64,000 nucleotides of DNA from PALSA-1296 sp038322815 (GCA_038322815.1 JBBQGG010000005.1:1-64000), one strand, 5' to 3'; shown: positions 53,393 through 62,670, counted from the first letter of the stretch. A program made the numbers and translations. The notes: generated by a model not told the origin, from the sequence alone.

Positions 53393-54163
53393 TCAAACCT
53401 CTTCCACTCCCAAATACGCCTCTATTACTTTTGGATCGCTGCGTATTTCAAGTGGTGTCCCTTCGGCGATCTTTACGCCGTAATCAAGCACGAGAATTCT
53501 CTCGCAGACCCCCATCACCAAACTCATATCATGTTCGATGAGAAGGATAGCGATATTGAACTCATCACGTATTTGTTTAATGAGCTTCATGAGATTCTGC
53601 TTTTCTGTCGGATTCATTCCGGCAGCAGGTTCATCGAGCAGTAAAAGTTTCGGCTGAGTTGCAAGAGCCCGGATGATTTCTAGCCGGCGCTGATCTCCAT
53701 ATGGCAGGCTCGTTGCAAGTTCATCGCGCATTTCGCGAAGCTTGAAAAATTCGAGAAGCTCATCGATCTTCATGCCGATCTGCTTTTCTTCTTTATAAAA
53801 TCCACCAAGCCTTGCAAGTGATCCGATAAGACGATTTCTCGATCGCGGAGCAAAGGATACTCTGATATTATCGAAGACCGTCATGCCGCGAAAAAGACGG
53901 ATATTCTGGAAAGTCCGGGAAATTCCGCATCGCGTAATTTCATTCGGCTTCATTCCTCGAATGCTCTTTCCCTGAAATTTTACATCACCTATTGTCGGTG
54001 AATAGACTCCGGTGATAACATTAAATACTGTCGTCTTGCCTGCACCGTTGGGACCGATGAGGCCTATAAGATCGTGCGCTTCGATTGTAGCGCGAAGATC
54101 ACCGACAGCCGTCAAGCCGCCGAAGCGCATCGTTACGTCCTGAAGTTCAAGTCCTAATGACAT
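53393..54163 (-). CDS. livG: Branched-chain amino acid ABC transporter ATPase LivG
   Basis: 256 aa. Walker A GPNGAGKTT, the LivG-typical GISRTFQNIRLFRGMTV, a signature-like LPYGDQRRLEI, and Walker B LLLLDEPAAGMNP are present. The DEPAAGMNPTE segment is diagnostic of LivG. Its ATG shares a base with the gcvT stop (TAATG), so translation is coupled to gcvT. livF follows. Confidence 0.94.
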   Translation of the reverse strand: MSLGLELQDVTMRFGGLTAVGDLRATIEAHDLIGLIGPNGAGKTTVFNVITGVYSPTIGDVKFQGKSIRGMKPNEITRCGISRTFQNIRLFRGMTVFDNIRVSFAPRSRNRLIGSLARLGGFYKEEKQIGMKIDELLEFFKLREMRDELATSLPYGDQRRLEIIRALATQPKLLLLDEPAAGMNPTEKQNLMKLIKQIRDEFNIAILLIEHDMSLVMGVCERILVLDYGVKIAEGTPLEIRSDPKVIEAYLGVEEV

Positions 54164-55278
54164 TATTTCGTATGCGGTTGAACAAACGGCGGCTTTACTA
54201 TCTTAGCATTGACTCGTTTGCCGGGTCGAGTTTCTATAATGATATCTGTCCCTTCTTTGGAAAGAGCAGTCGGTACATATCCAAGTCCTATAGCTTTTCC
54301 TGTCATCGGCGAAATATTTCCGCTGGTGACTTCTCCGATCTTATTTCCATTTCCATCGATGATCGGATGTCCATGCCTTGCGATCGCACCTCTTTCATCA
54401 ATAATAAAACCAGATAACTTACGAGTAATTCCCTGCTCTTTTTCTTTTTTGAGCGCGTCTATTGCAAGACATGGCGTCGCTTTATTTAATTTTGTGATCC
54501 AGCTAAGTCCTGCTTCAAGCGGATTAGTAGATTCATCGATGTCATTGCCATATAAGCAATAGCCCATTTCAAGCCGAAGAGTATCTCGCGCTCCCAACCC
54601 GATCGGAACAATGCCGAATTCTTTCCCTGCTTCAAAGATCGCATCCCAGACTTTCGATACTGTAGCCGGATCGCTTGTAAAATAAATTTCTATTCCCGCT
54701 TCACCCGTGTAGCCCGTCCGCGAAATAATCATATCAACTCCGGCAATTTTGCCTTGGACAAAATTATAATACGGAATATCAGCAAGCCTTACATCGGTCA
54801 ATTTCTGCATTGTTTCGAGAGACTTCGCCCCTTGAATTGCAAGGAGTGATGTTGCATCGGAATCATTGCGAAGTGTGACGTTATATTTTTTTGCCTGTTC
54901 GGAAAAATGCGCCCAATCCTTCGGCATTGTTCCGGCATTAACAACTGCCATATAATGATTTTCAGCAAGCATATAGATCAGCAGATCATCAATGATGCCG
55001 CCATCATGCAAAGGCATTGCGCTATATTGTGCTTTTCCCGAAGAGAGTGCGGCAGCATCATTTACAGAAATGTATTGTAGGAAATCGAGAGCTTGGGGAC
55101 CAACAACATCGAATTCGCCCATGTGCGAAACATCGAAAACGCCGACTCCACCTTCCCGGACGGATCTATGCTCGGCGATAATACCACTCGGATATTGTAC
55201 AGGCATTTCATACCCGCCGAACTCAACGATCTTTGCGCCAAGGGCAACATGCTTATCGAAAAATGGTGTACGCTTCAC
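54163..55278 (-). CDS. gcvT: Aminomethyltransferase GcvT (glycine cleavage T protein)
   Basis: 371 aa. It transfers the aminomethyl carbon from the H protein to tetrahydrofolate in glycine cleavage. GVFDVSHMGEFDVVGP, SRTGYTGEAGIEIY and GLGARDTLRLEMGYCLYG are the family signatures. No gcvH or gcvP is nearby. It is translationally coupled to livG (TAATG). Confidence 0.97.
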   Translation of the reverse strand: MKRTPFFDKHVALGAKIVEFGGYEMPVQYPSGIIAEHRSVREGGVGVFDVSHMGEFDVVGPQALDFLQYISVNDAAALSSGKAQYSAMPLHDGGIIDDLLIYMLAENHYMAVVNAGTMPKDWAHFSEQAKKYNVTLRNDSDATSLLAIQGAKSLETMQKLTDVRLADIPYYNFVQGKIAGVDMIISRTGYTGEAGIEIYFTSDPATVSKVWDAIFEAGKEFGIVPIGLGARDTLRLEMGYCLYGNDIDESTNPLEAGLSWITKLNKATPCLAIDALKKEKEQGITRKLSGFIIDERGAIARHGHPIIDGNGNKIGEVTSGNISPMTGKAIGLGYVPTALSKEGTDIIIETRPGKRVNAKIVKPPFVQPHTK

Positions 55279-55309
55279 GTAAAGGTTATATATTATAATT
55301 GTTAAACCA

Positions 55310-55337
55310 CAAAAATACGAAGATTAAGCGGTTGCAA
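55310..55337 (-). promoter_or_regulatory. Possible promoter of gcvT-livG-livF
   Basis: On the minus strand TATTTTTG (55317-55310) fits TAnnTTTG, with TTG (55337-55335) 17 bases upstream. The spacing is shorter than the usual 19, so support is moderate. No glycine-riboswitch-like structure was seen in the leader. Confidence 0.4.
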
Positions 55338-55465
55338 CGCAGATAGCGTTTAAGAGAGGGATAAATATTCATTTGTTATTGTTAGTATTTTGTAAGTGTC
55401 AATTCCCCATTCCACTTTAATTGCCCTCAGAACCGTTTCAAAGAATATATCAAATGAAACGGTCG

Positions 55466-55473
55466 TATCTTTG
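55466..55473 (+). promoter_or_regulatory. TATCTTTG box just upstream of mlaE-like gene
   Basis: The same -7 octamer as for HU and the 46914 gene. No -33 TTTG was found at the right distance, and the box is only 14 bases before the ATG at 55487, so a nearly leaderless message would result. It may be fortuitous. Confidence 0.3.
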
Positions 55474-55486
55474 TTGTATATTATTC

Positions 55487-56266
55487 ATGGTAAAGAATAG
55501 AAACCCTGTTCGATTTCTTGGGAGAAAGATCGTTAACTTCTTAAGTGAGTTCGGCGAAATATCTCGTTTGCTTGAAAGGACTTTCTCCTTCGTGCCGCGA
55601 TTAGGGCGTGACAGGATATTGCTATTCAATCAAATGGCGCATATCGGTTCGAATTCTCTTCCTCTTGTTGTCATTATCGGCTTTTTTACAGGAATGGTCA
55701 GCGCCTGGCAGGCAGCCAGTCAATTTAAGGGCTTGATATCCTTAAGTCTCCTTGGCTCAGCAGTGAGCCGTGCCATCTTCATGGAGTTAGGTCCGGTTCT
55801 TACCGCTATCGTCATCGCCGGACGCGTCGGAGCCTCCATCGCAGCCGAACTTGGGACAATGAAGGTAACTGAACAGATCGATGCCTTGGAAAGCCTTGGG
55901 ATAAGTCCTGTACGTTATCTTTCAACGCCTCGTGTCATCGCTGGCACATTGATGCTACCCATATTGACTATCTTTGCGAATGTTATAGCATTAATAGGAG
56001 CGTTTGTTGTTGCAAATTTTTTTCTCGGAATAACTGAGAAAGTTTTTTTCGATAGCGTTAAACGCTTTTTTGATCTGAAGGACGTTTTCGGTGGATTGTT
56101 CAAAACTTTCTTTTTCGGAGGCGTTACGGCACTTATTGGAGTACACGTCGGGCTGCGAACTACAAGCGGCGCAGAAGGTGTGGGCAAGTCTAGCGTCCGT
56201 GCCTTTGTTCTCTCTGCTTCAATGGTGCTTATTCTTGATTATGTATTATGGACCATCATTTTTTAA
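55487..56266 (+). CDS. MlaE-type ABC permease
   Basis: 259 aa from ATG 55487 (MVKNRNPVRFLGRK); upstream TTG/ATG alternatives only add unlikely residues. The MlaE family signature is visible: VVIIGFFTGMVSAWQA, ELGPVLTAIVIAGRVGASIAAELGTMKVTEQIDALE, and SAEGVGKSSVRAFV-like residues near the C-terminus. MlaE is the inner-membrane permease of the lipid-transport complex with MlaF (ATPase), MlaD (MCE protein) and MlaB. The ATPase gene follows 6 bases downstream. No MCE-domain gene is in the window. Confidence 0.9.
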   Translation: MVKNRNPVRFLGRKIVNFLSEFGEISRLLERTFSFVPRLGRDRILLFNQMAHIGSNSLPLVVIIGFFTGMVSAWQAASQFKGLISLSLLGSAVSRAIFMELGPVLTAIVIAGRVGASIAAELGTMKVTEQIDALESLGISPVRYLSTPRVIAGTLMLPILTIFANVIALIGAFVVANFFLGITEKVFFDSVKRFFDLKDVFGGLFKTFFFGGVTALIGVHVGLRTTSGAEGVGKSSVRAFVLSASMVLILDYVLWTIIF

Positions 56267-56272
56267 TGCCCT

Positions 56273-57007
56273 GTGATAGAAATTCATAATCTAAAAAAAT
56301 CATTCGACGATAACGAAGTTCTTCGGGGAATCGACATCACCATTCACGACGGCGAAACAGTTGCCATCATCGGCGAATCCGGATGTGGCAAAAGCGTCTT
56401 GCTTAAGCATATCATCGGTTTACTCCAACCCGACTCGGGAACAGTGAAAGTAGATGGCATCTCTATTGCCGATGCAAAAGAAGACGTGCTTTATGCATTA
56501 CGCCGCAGAATTGGTTTTCTTTTCCAAAGTGCCGCGCTTTTCGATTCCATGACCGTCTATGAAAATATTGTGCTCGGTCTTTGGGAAGCGGGTGAAAGAG
56601 ACGAAGCAAAACTTCGACAGATCGCAACTGAAAAGCTCGGACTGGTTGGCTTAGGAGCTCGCAGCCTTCTGGATTTTAAACCTTCATCCCTTTCTGGCGG
56701 TATGAAAAAAAGGGTAGGCTTGGCTCGTGCACTTGCCATGCAGCCGCAGTATATGTTTTACGATGAACCGACAACGGGACTCGACCCTGTAACAAGCGAT
56801 CAGATTGACTATCTTATCTTAAGCCTTACCGAAAGCTTTTCTACAACGAGCCTCATCATCACGCACGATCTATTTACGGTCAAGCGAATTGCCAAGCGCG
56901 TGATCTATCTAAATAAAGGACTGGTCTTTTTCGACGGCACTCCCAAGGAACTTGAACAATCCACCGATAAACAAGTCGTGCAATTTATTGAGAGGTTTGT
57001 GAAGTAA
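56273..57007 (+). CDS. MlaF-type ABC transporter ATPase
   Basis: 244 aa from a GTG start (56273). Walker A GESGCGKSVLLKH, Q-loop FQSAALFDSMTVYEN, signature LSGGMKKRVGLARAL and Walker B YMFYDEPTTGLDP are intact. The GESGCGKS and SAALFDS sequences are typical of MlaF/Ttg2A, the ATPase for phospholipid or lipid movement between the membranes. It is co-transcribed with the permease upstream. Confidence 0.92.
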   Translation: MIEIHNLKKSFDDNEVLRGIDITIHDGETVAIIGESGCGKSVLLKHIIGLLQPDSGTVKVDGISIADAKEDVLYALRRRIGFLFQSAALFDSMTVYENIVLGLWEAGERDEAKLRQIATEKLGLVGLGARSLLDFKPSSLSGGMKKRVGLARALAMQPQYMFYDEPTTGLDPVTSDQIDYLILSLTESFSTTSLIITHDLFTVKRIAKRVIYLNKGLVFFDGTPKELEQSTDKQVVQFIERFVK

Positions 57008-57055
57008 TAAAAATTAATTTACTCACGCTCAGCCTAACGTTCTTTAAAGACTATA

Positions 57056-57089
57056 ATAAAAAAAGAGGGCACATTAAATGTGCCCTCTG
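57056..57089 (-). terminator. Terminator of the 61942-57112 operon
   Basis: AGAGGGCACAT pairs with ATGTGCCCTCT (11 bp, 3-base loop). On the minus strand it is followed by a run of about eight T and lies 22 bases after the stop at 57112. On the plus strand there is no T-run, so it acts mainly leftward. Confidence 0.88.
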
Positions 57090-57111
57090 AATACTATACA
57101 ATCCGCTATAT

Positions 57112-58470
57112 TTAGAAATTCAGTTTCAACACTGGTGAAATGATGAAGAAATCGGTTAACTCCCATTTCTTAGGATCACGGAAGACGACGGCTGCGTATT
57201 TAAGTTCAAGATTGAGCCATGTAAAGATCCGGACAAATCCGTCTGCCAAAAGTTCATTGCAGTATTGAACACTCACACCATAATCATATCCGCCTTCGGA
57301 TTGATGGTTGAATCCGATCTTAATAAGAGGATCGAATTGAGTCAAACTACCGGCTTCATGAAGACTTGCAGTATCCGGAGCTGCATTTCCGACCGTAGAA
57401 GCATTTACTCGATGTACACCTGCGCCGAGTTGAACGTATGCCCCTTTCAAAGTATTTGTAAAAGCATATTGCAACCATGCATGACCGGAAATACTGAGAT
57501 AGTAGAGTGTGTCCCTTTTTATGGTATTCGGGTATTTCGTCTGGAAAGTCGGATCCAATAAAGCGCGCTGCGAGAATGTGGTTATTGACGGAGTAAATGA
57601 ATTAAAGAATTCACCGCCTATAGAAAGTCTTCCTGACTTTCTATCACCCAAGACGTCGAGCATCTGATCAACCTGTGCATGGAATCCCTGGGTACCTTCA
57701 AGTTTGCGATTTTTAATTCTTAGACCGCCTGAAAGTGTGAATGGCGTCAAACCTGCCTCACCCAGAGGGAAGTTCAAACCAATGCGTACATCAGTCATTT
57801 CTTTATGAATAATACCTAAGACGCCTACATTACCCGGCACCCAAAACGGCCATCCAAGGTAATCATATCCGACATTCATTCCAAAACCGAATCCCGATTT
57901 AAATATAATATCTCCACCAAAGATCGAAGCCGTAATATTTGCGTATTGAATGCGCTGCTGCTCTTGCTCTGTAGAGATCATGGTATACTCATAATCAGCG
58001 CGGTTATTGATCTTATCATAGAGATCCTGCCCTAAAATTCGTTTGATCTGTGGTGTTCCATAGACGCCGATAGATTCAATTACGATCTTCAGCATATCCA
58101 TTTGGTTATTGAGTTCTCCCTCTACTCTCGTCGGAGGTTTTTGGGTGATGAGCAACTCGGCGTTAGAACTTGGAGAAATATTTTTCCCGGCTTTTCTTAA
58201 AGCTGAAATAACGCGCGAACGAACACTGCGATCAGTAATGATCCATTGGATGAGTTCGCTCTGGCGGGCAGTATCGATCGATTCGATCGCCGAAAGAATA
58301 TTCCTCAATGCGCGGCTTTCATCTTGTACAACACGCAAAGAATCACCCCAATTAACTTGCGGTGAATTTCCCTGTTGTGGGTTACCGGGTTGCGCAGAAA
58401 GCTTCGAAGATATAAAGCAACTCGAAAGCATCAACACAACTGCTGTAACAAATTTCAATGATCGTGTCAT
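57112..58470 (-). CDS. Outer-membrane barrel protein with WxITDR domain (second copy)
   Basis: 452 aa from ATG 58470, chosen because AGGAG lies 7-8 bases upstream. The signal peptide ends at LSAQ (about 30). The N-terminal helical segment contains WIITDR (Trp76), shared with the upstream gene (WHITDR). The barrel-like C-terminus begins GWPFWVPG, matching GLPFWSAG in the neighbour, and ends FFIISPVLKLNF, with the same terminal Phe as FFLITPRFYF. The two genes are thus full-length paralogues. Function is unknown. It is last in the operon 61942-57112, 59 bases after its paralogue. Confidence 0.72.
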   Translation of the reverse strand: MTRSLKFVTAVVLMLSSCFISSKLSAQPGNPQQGNSPQVNWGDSLRVVQDESRALRNILSAIESIDTARQSELIQWIITDRSVRSRVISALRKAGKNISPSSNAELLITQKPPTRVEGELNNQMDMLKIVIESIGVYGTPQIKRILGQDLYDKINNRADYEYTMISTEQEQQRIQYANITASIFGGDIIFKSGFGFGMNVGYDYLGWPFWVPGNVGVLGIIHKEMTDVRIGLNFPLGEAGLTPFTLSGGLRIKNRKLEGTQGFHAQVDQMLDVLGDRKSGRLSIGGEFFNSFTPSITTFSQRALLDPTFQTKYPNTIKRDTLYYLSISGHAWLQYAFTNTLKGAYVQLGAGVHRVNASTVGNAAPDTASLHEAGSLTQFDPLIKIGFNHQSEGGYDYGVSVQYCNELLADGFVRIFTWLNLELKYAAVVFRDPKKWELTDFFIISPVLKLNF

Positions 58471-58529
58471 AGGAAACTCCTCTTGTAGTGCGTGATTGAA
58501 CATGTATTTGACTATTCTTTTTATCGAAC

Positions 58530-60242
58530 TTAGAAATAGAAGCGTGGAGTGATCAGGAAAAACGAGCTCGGCTCCCAGGGTTTCGCATCACGAATGATGG
58601 GTCCTGAATAACTCATCTCAATGCGGAAATGATCTTCAATAAGCTCGATCCAGCCGCCAAAAGTAAAGAGATGATCATACGCTGCACTCAAACCGAATTT
58701 AGCTGCCTGATGATTAACATACTCAAATGAAAGGTGCGGTGAAACGACATTTGAGACGCGAGCAATATCCTGCATTTTATCAGCTTGATCTGTCGCAAAA
58801 AGCGGATGTCTGCCCGGCCTGGTATCCGTATAATCATAGAGGGTGCCATTTTTCGGAATCATCGACTGATAGACGTTCTGTAATCCAAAGCCGATGGAAA
58901 CCTGAATGAAATTGTTGAGATCAAGTTGGACAATAGTCGGAATGAAGAGCTGCAAGATAAGACCTTCGCGATAGAATGTTCGACCCGCAGGTATAAGAGT
59001 ATCTCGCCCGTCCAATGTCTTAGTTGCGATGGGTTGCCCGTTGAGAATTACGCTTGAATTACTTGACTGCCCGGCAGGCATAAGCGAAAATTTAAATGCC
59101 ATTGGCAAATTAAATCCGCTGAAAAAATCAATCCCCGCAAAATATGCATCCACAGAACCTCCGAAAGAACCGGAAAGCTGACGTGCTTTAAATGTAAGAA
59201 CATCTTTATTTCCAAGATCAAGCGGAAATACCACTCCGAGCTTGACATTGCTCTGTGCACCAATCTGGTTTTTCAAATTTAACCAGAACCTGCCTATACC
59301 CGCTGACCAGAACGGCAATCCTACTTCTTTATTACCGAGTTCTAGTTCAAGCCCAAGTTTTTTTGATACATTAACGCGAAGATCAGTGATAGAAACATCA
59401 ATTAATTTTTCGTAACGTGATGCGCGAAGAACAGATCTCATACCGTTTATAGATGACTGATCGTCAGGAAGAGCAGTCGTCGATTCAGGATCAATTGGAG
59501 TCTTAATTGAATCTGCATTCACGTCAACAGGAAGATCGAACGCCTCATCCGATGTAGGCAAGCCGTAGTATTTACGCTGCTCATCCAGGACGGCACGTTT
59601 GGAATAAAATCTGTCAAAAAGCTGACTGAAGATGAAACGCATCTTCGTATCCTTAACGAGTTGGCTGCCATGCGGAACAATTTCCCCAGGGATTTCAACA
59701 TTATCACCTTGTATGGTATTTATATTTTCAAGCAGTGCAGTGTTCGTTCTATGGAGCAGACGAACGACCTGTCTTCCTTGGATGGCTCTCTTAGCTTTTG
59801 TTCCGCCTGCCTCCTCATCGCCGAAAATACCTAATCCGCTCTTACTCTTGTTTTTCTTTTTTTCCAGGATTTCTCCATCAAGTAGAATATGAAAAGGTTC
59901 TACTCTGTCGTTTCCAACCGGAGCGCTGAATAAATAAATATCATCAATGCGATATTCATCAGGCTTTACATTAAATGGTTCTTTTTGCAAAGCCTCTTTG
60001 ATCTGGTCAAAAAGTTCGCGATCTGTTATATGCCATTTAATGACGTTTGTAAAAGAATACGACTCTCCGTAAGGATCGAGCAGACCTATCTCCCTATAGA
60101 CTTTATCGTTTTGCTTCTGTACTGCCTTTACGGTATCTACAATCGGCTGTGAGAAAGCGCCCTGCGAAAAGAACAGGAACGAGGCAATAATGATGAAAAA
60201 AGAAATAGTATTTCTGATTCCGGTTCTTTTCACTAATTTCAT
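58530..60242 (-). CDS. Outer-membrane barrel protein with WxITDR domain (first copy)
   Basis: 570 aa from ATG 60242, preceded by AGAGGA at the right distance. An in-frame ATG at 60350 would overlap the upstream stop as ATGA, but it puts 36 residues before the signal peptide. The signal peptide ends GAFSQ (~31). WHITDR is at 70-75, and DEYRIDDIYLFSAP follows. A Lys/Gly-rich loop near 130-145 precedes a longer linker. The barrel region starts at GLPFWSAG (~290) and ends FYF. Some N-terminal features recall GldN/PorN (an ITDR-like helix pair), but the barrel end does not. It is the middle gene of a three-gene operon. Confidence 0.68.
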   Translation of the reverse strand: MKLVKRTGIRNTISFFIIIASFLFFSQGAFSQPIVDTVKAVQKQNDKVYREIGLLDPYGESYSFTNVIKWHITDRELFDQIKEALQKEPFNVKPDEYRIDDIYLFSAPVGNDRVEPFHILLDGEILEKKKNKSKSGLGIFGDEEAGGTKAKRAIQGRQVVRLLHRTNTALLENINTIQGDNVEIPGEIVPHGSQLVKDTKMRFIFSQLFDRFYSKRAVLDEQRKYYGLPTSDEAFDLPVDVNADSIKTPIDPESTTALPDDQSSINGMRSVLRASRYEKLIDVSITDLRVNVSKKLGLELELGNKEVGLPFWSAGIGRFWLNLKNQIGAQSNVKLGVVFPLDLGNKDVLTFKARQLSGSFGGSVDAYFAGIDFFSGFNLPMAFKFSLMPAGQSSNSSVILNGQPIATKTLDGRDTLIPAGRTFYREGLILQLFIPTIVQLDLNNFIQVSIGFGLQNVYQSMIPKNGTLYDYTDTRPGRHPLFATDQADKMQDIARVSNVVSPHLSFEYVNHQAAKFGLSAAYDHLFTFGGWIELIEDHFRIEMSYSGPIIRDAKPWEPSSFFLITPRFYF

Positions 60243-60346
60243 TGTTTCCTCTTGCATTTCTGTATTTTTCATATTCGAATCAACTCCAAAAATAATTGAA
60301 AGAGTGGTCTGTGTCTTCTTTCTGAAATCCGTATTCTTTCTTATTC

Positions 60347-61942
60347 TCATCGCTTTTTCATGATCTTAATTGTCTTCGTCGCTTTTTGCGAGGAAACAGG
60401 GTCAATAAAGGTAACCTTTATCGGCATGCCCTCTTTCTTTAAATTTGTAGGGACTTTGACGAGTCTTAACGTAAAATCATAATCTCCGGTTTTTTGTGCT
60501 TTTGTATCGAAGTAGCCGCCATCAGACTGTACATTAAGATCTCCACTTGTAGCGGTGTAATCTCCTTCGATACCAAAACCCGCTTTCAATTTTACAACCT
60601 TTTCATCAACATATACAGTACCGCCGCCACCAACGTTAAGAGGCGGAGCACCTATCGTAAACTCATCCTTACGCAATTGAGTATAAGCACGCATGAATTT
60701 CGTTTTGAATAGGATAGTAATTCCAAGTTTCTTTCCTTCCATTTCCAGGAAGGTGGGTATGAAATCGTACGTCGGCTCATTGATGGTCTTAAAATCTGCA
60801 CCATCAAGAGTAAGCTTCATTTGATAGTCACCATTAAGATCCGCGTACTTTCCATTAATTTTGAAGTGCACCTTTGTGTACGGAGTTGCCGTTTTGGCAT
60901 CCTCGTCCCAAGGTTGATAAATACCGCTATCTCCGGCAACAGACCGCAATCCCTTTACGGTTACGCTGAATTGCTGTGTAGTAATATCTTTCGGTCCGCC
61001 GCCGCGTTTTGCGTCACCCTTAAACTTAACGGTATAATTTTGCCCGACATCATTTGGACCAGGCGAGAAAGTCCATACCCAGTTTGTATCAACTTTTTTG
61101 AATTCTCCCGGTCCTTCGAGCTTCGTAATCTCGGTTTTGCTTGAAAGCGCACCTTCGATCTTTATAGGATTTGGCAATTCCATACCAGGGAATGCCGAGA
61201 AGTCATTTTCCTGAGGGTAAAGTGCGATTTGGTCAAACTTATTCTCAGCGCGCTTCACATTAACTATGAAGTCGTTCTCACCTAAATTAGATGAGAAATT
61301 TTGATATTGATCGCCGAGAAGAGAATCGATGAACCCTTTCAATGCAACATTCTCAGTAATACCATCTTTGACTTCTTTCAATTCACCTACGGTCAGGCGA
61401 ACAGCACCGATTTTAACGGTATCATCGGCCTTAGCATTTTGCGCAACGCCGACAACCTGATTTGTTTTTGCTTTGAACGCAAGTTTATACTCACCTTCTC
61501 CGAATGATGGCTTGAATTTATATTTAAATATATAATCCTGCCCTGTACGTACTCTCGGGAAAGCAATTGAATCCGCAGCCATATTAATGGTTTGCATTGG
61601 TGAATTATTGCGTAGAATCGTAAGAGCAAGCGAATCGACATTATCTTTGGAAGGATCGGATACACGTACTTTCACGGAGAATTCACGCTCCGGCTCTTTG
61701 GGATCACCGAGAGTCATGGATTGATCGGAGGTGCTCGACAGACTTGTCTGTGATCCACGCAACGCACTAATGATCGCCTCAGCGATCAACTGGATGCGCT
61801 TGGATTTCTGCTCCAATGCAAGTTTTTCACGTTTTAATTCTTCCTCGGCATCGTCTCTTTCGACGATGATGATGAGCAGTTCAAGAAGAACTGCAAGGTA
61901 GAGAATGAAATATACTTTTCCAGCTCCGCCGCCTTTAGACAT
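60347..61942 (-). CDS. Single-pass membrane protein with periplasmic Ig-like repeats (GldM-like architecture)
   Basis: 531 aa. A short cytosolic start is followed by one membrane helix (~10-27, VYFILYLAVLLELLIII) and then a charged coiled-coil (~28-65, VERDDAEEELKREKLALEQK). After a Ser/Thr-rich linker there are several beta-sandwich-like segments of 80-100 residues with similar rhythm. GldM/PorM of the type IX motor also has one N-terminal helix and periplasmic Ig-like domains, but its large helical D1 domain is not evident here. First gene of the operon; its TGA overlaps an ATG at 60350. No gldL-like gene precedes it. Confidence 0.65.
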   Translation of the reverse strand: MSKGGGAGKVYFILYLAVLLELLIIIVERDDAEEELKREKLALEQKSKRIQLIAEAIISALRGSQTSLSSTSDQSMTLGDPKEPEREFSVKVRVSDPSKDNVDSLALTILRNNSPMQTINMAADSIAFPRVRTGQDYIFKYKFKPSFGEGEYKLAFKAKTNQVVGVAQNAKADDTVKIGAVRLTVGELKEVKDGITENVALKGFIDSLLGDQYQNFSSNLGENDFIVNVKRAENKFDQIALYPQENDFSAFPGMELPNPIKIEGALSSKTEITKLEGPGEFKKVDTNWVWTFSPGPNDVGQNYTVKFKGDAKRGGGPKDITTQQFSVTVKGLRSVAGDSGIYQPWDEDAKTATPYTKVHFKINGKYADLNGDYQMKLTLDGADFKTINEPTYDFIPTFLEMEGKKLGITILFKTKFMRAYTQLRKDEFTIGAPPLNVGGGGTVYVDEKVVKLKAGFGIEGDYTATSGDLNVQSDGGYFDTKAQKTGDYDFTLRLVKVPTNLKKEGMPIKVTFIDPVSSQKATKTIKIMKKR

Positions 61943-62018
61943 ATTGTTCGCCTGTTAAAAGATGTACTTCGATAAACAATAGGGCAAGACACATTTGCCG
62001 TTTCGTTTTTTCTTTTTT

Positions 62019-62040
62019 CCGAAAGGCAAGAGCCTTTCGG
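62019..62040. promoter_or_regulatory. Perfect hairpin between ribE and the GldM-like gene
   Basis: CCGAAAGGC pairs with GCCTTTCGG around AAGA (9-bp stem). In the leftward transcript it lies 34 bases after the ribE stop and 77 bases before the GldM-like start. The adjacent A/T tract is on the wrong side for a classical terminator on either strand, so its role is open. Confidence 0.5.
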
Positions 62041-62073
62041 TGTTTGACACACAATCTATCTCAACTCGCAACT

Positions 62074-62670
62074 CTATTTGCCTTCAACTCTCATGAGGCG
62101 TTCGATCATTTTTGCGATCTGGTCGAGTTCGATATTTACGAAATCACCAATGCAAAGATACTTAAAATTTGTCATTTCATAGGTATGGGGGATAATTGCA
62201 ATTGTTATTCCGTTTCCATCGATTTGCGCAACCGTTAAACTGACTCCGTTAATCGCAATCGATCCCTGTGGAACGATATATCGCAGAAACTGCACAGGAA
62301 GTTCGAATTCATAGGTCCAACTTCCTCCAATATCCTGTATCCCTTTGGTGAGAGCAATGCCATCTATATGACCTTGCACTAAATGACCTCCGAGCCGGGT
62401 GGATAGTGTTGCCGCCCGCTCAAGATTCACTTTGTCCCCTATCTTCAATGAACTCAGAGACGTCTTTTTTAACGTTTCCGGTACCGAAATGACCTCAAAA
62501 AACGACATTTCTCTAGAGATCACAGTCTGACAAACACCGTTAACTGAAATAGAATCATCGACTTTAAGGTCAGAAAGGACTTTATCTGCACTAAATTGTA
62601 GACGCAGTCCGCTTCCCTCATTATTGGATGCAATGAGTGTGCCGAGTTCCTCAATTATGCCCGTAAACAC
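62074..62670 (-). CDS. ribE: Riboflavin synthase alpha chain
   Basis: 198 aa with the MFTGIIEELG start of the family. It has two Lum_binding repeats (SISVNGVCQTVISRE and SIAINGVSLTVAQIDG), and LGGHLVQGHIDG is present. It dismutates lumazine to riboflavin. It is 19 bases downstream of the Gfo/Idh/MocA gene. No FMN riboswitch is in front of it. Confidence 0.97.
   Translation of the reverse strand: MFTGIIEELGTLIASNNEGSGLRLQFSADKVLSDLKVDDSISVNGVCQTVISREMSFFEVISVPETLKKTSLSSLKIGDKVNLERAATLSTRLGGHLVQGHIDGIALTKGIQDIGGSWTYEFELPVQFLRYIVPQGSIAINGVSLTVAQIDGNGITIAIIPHTYEMTNFKYLCIGDFVNIELDQIAKMIERLMRVEGK

Noticed and set aside
55279..55420. Glycine riboswitch before gcvT
   Set aside because: The leader is short and A/T-rich, with no paired elements or conserved core resembling the glycine aptamer.
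62019..62040. Perfect 9-bp hairpin as the terminator of ribE
   Set aside because: On the minus strand it is followed by A, not T; it was kept only as a hairpin of unknown role.
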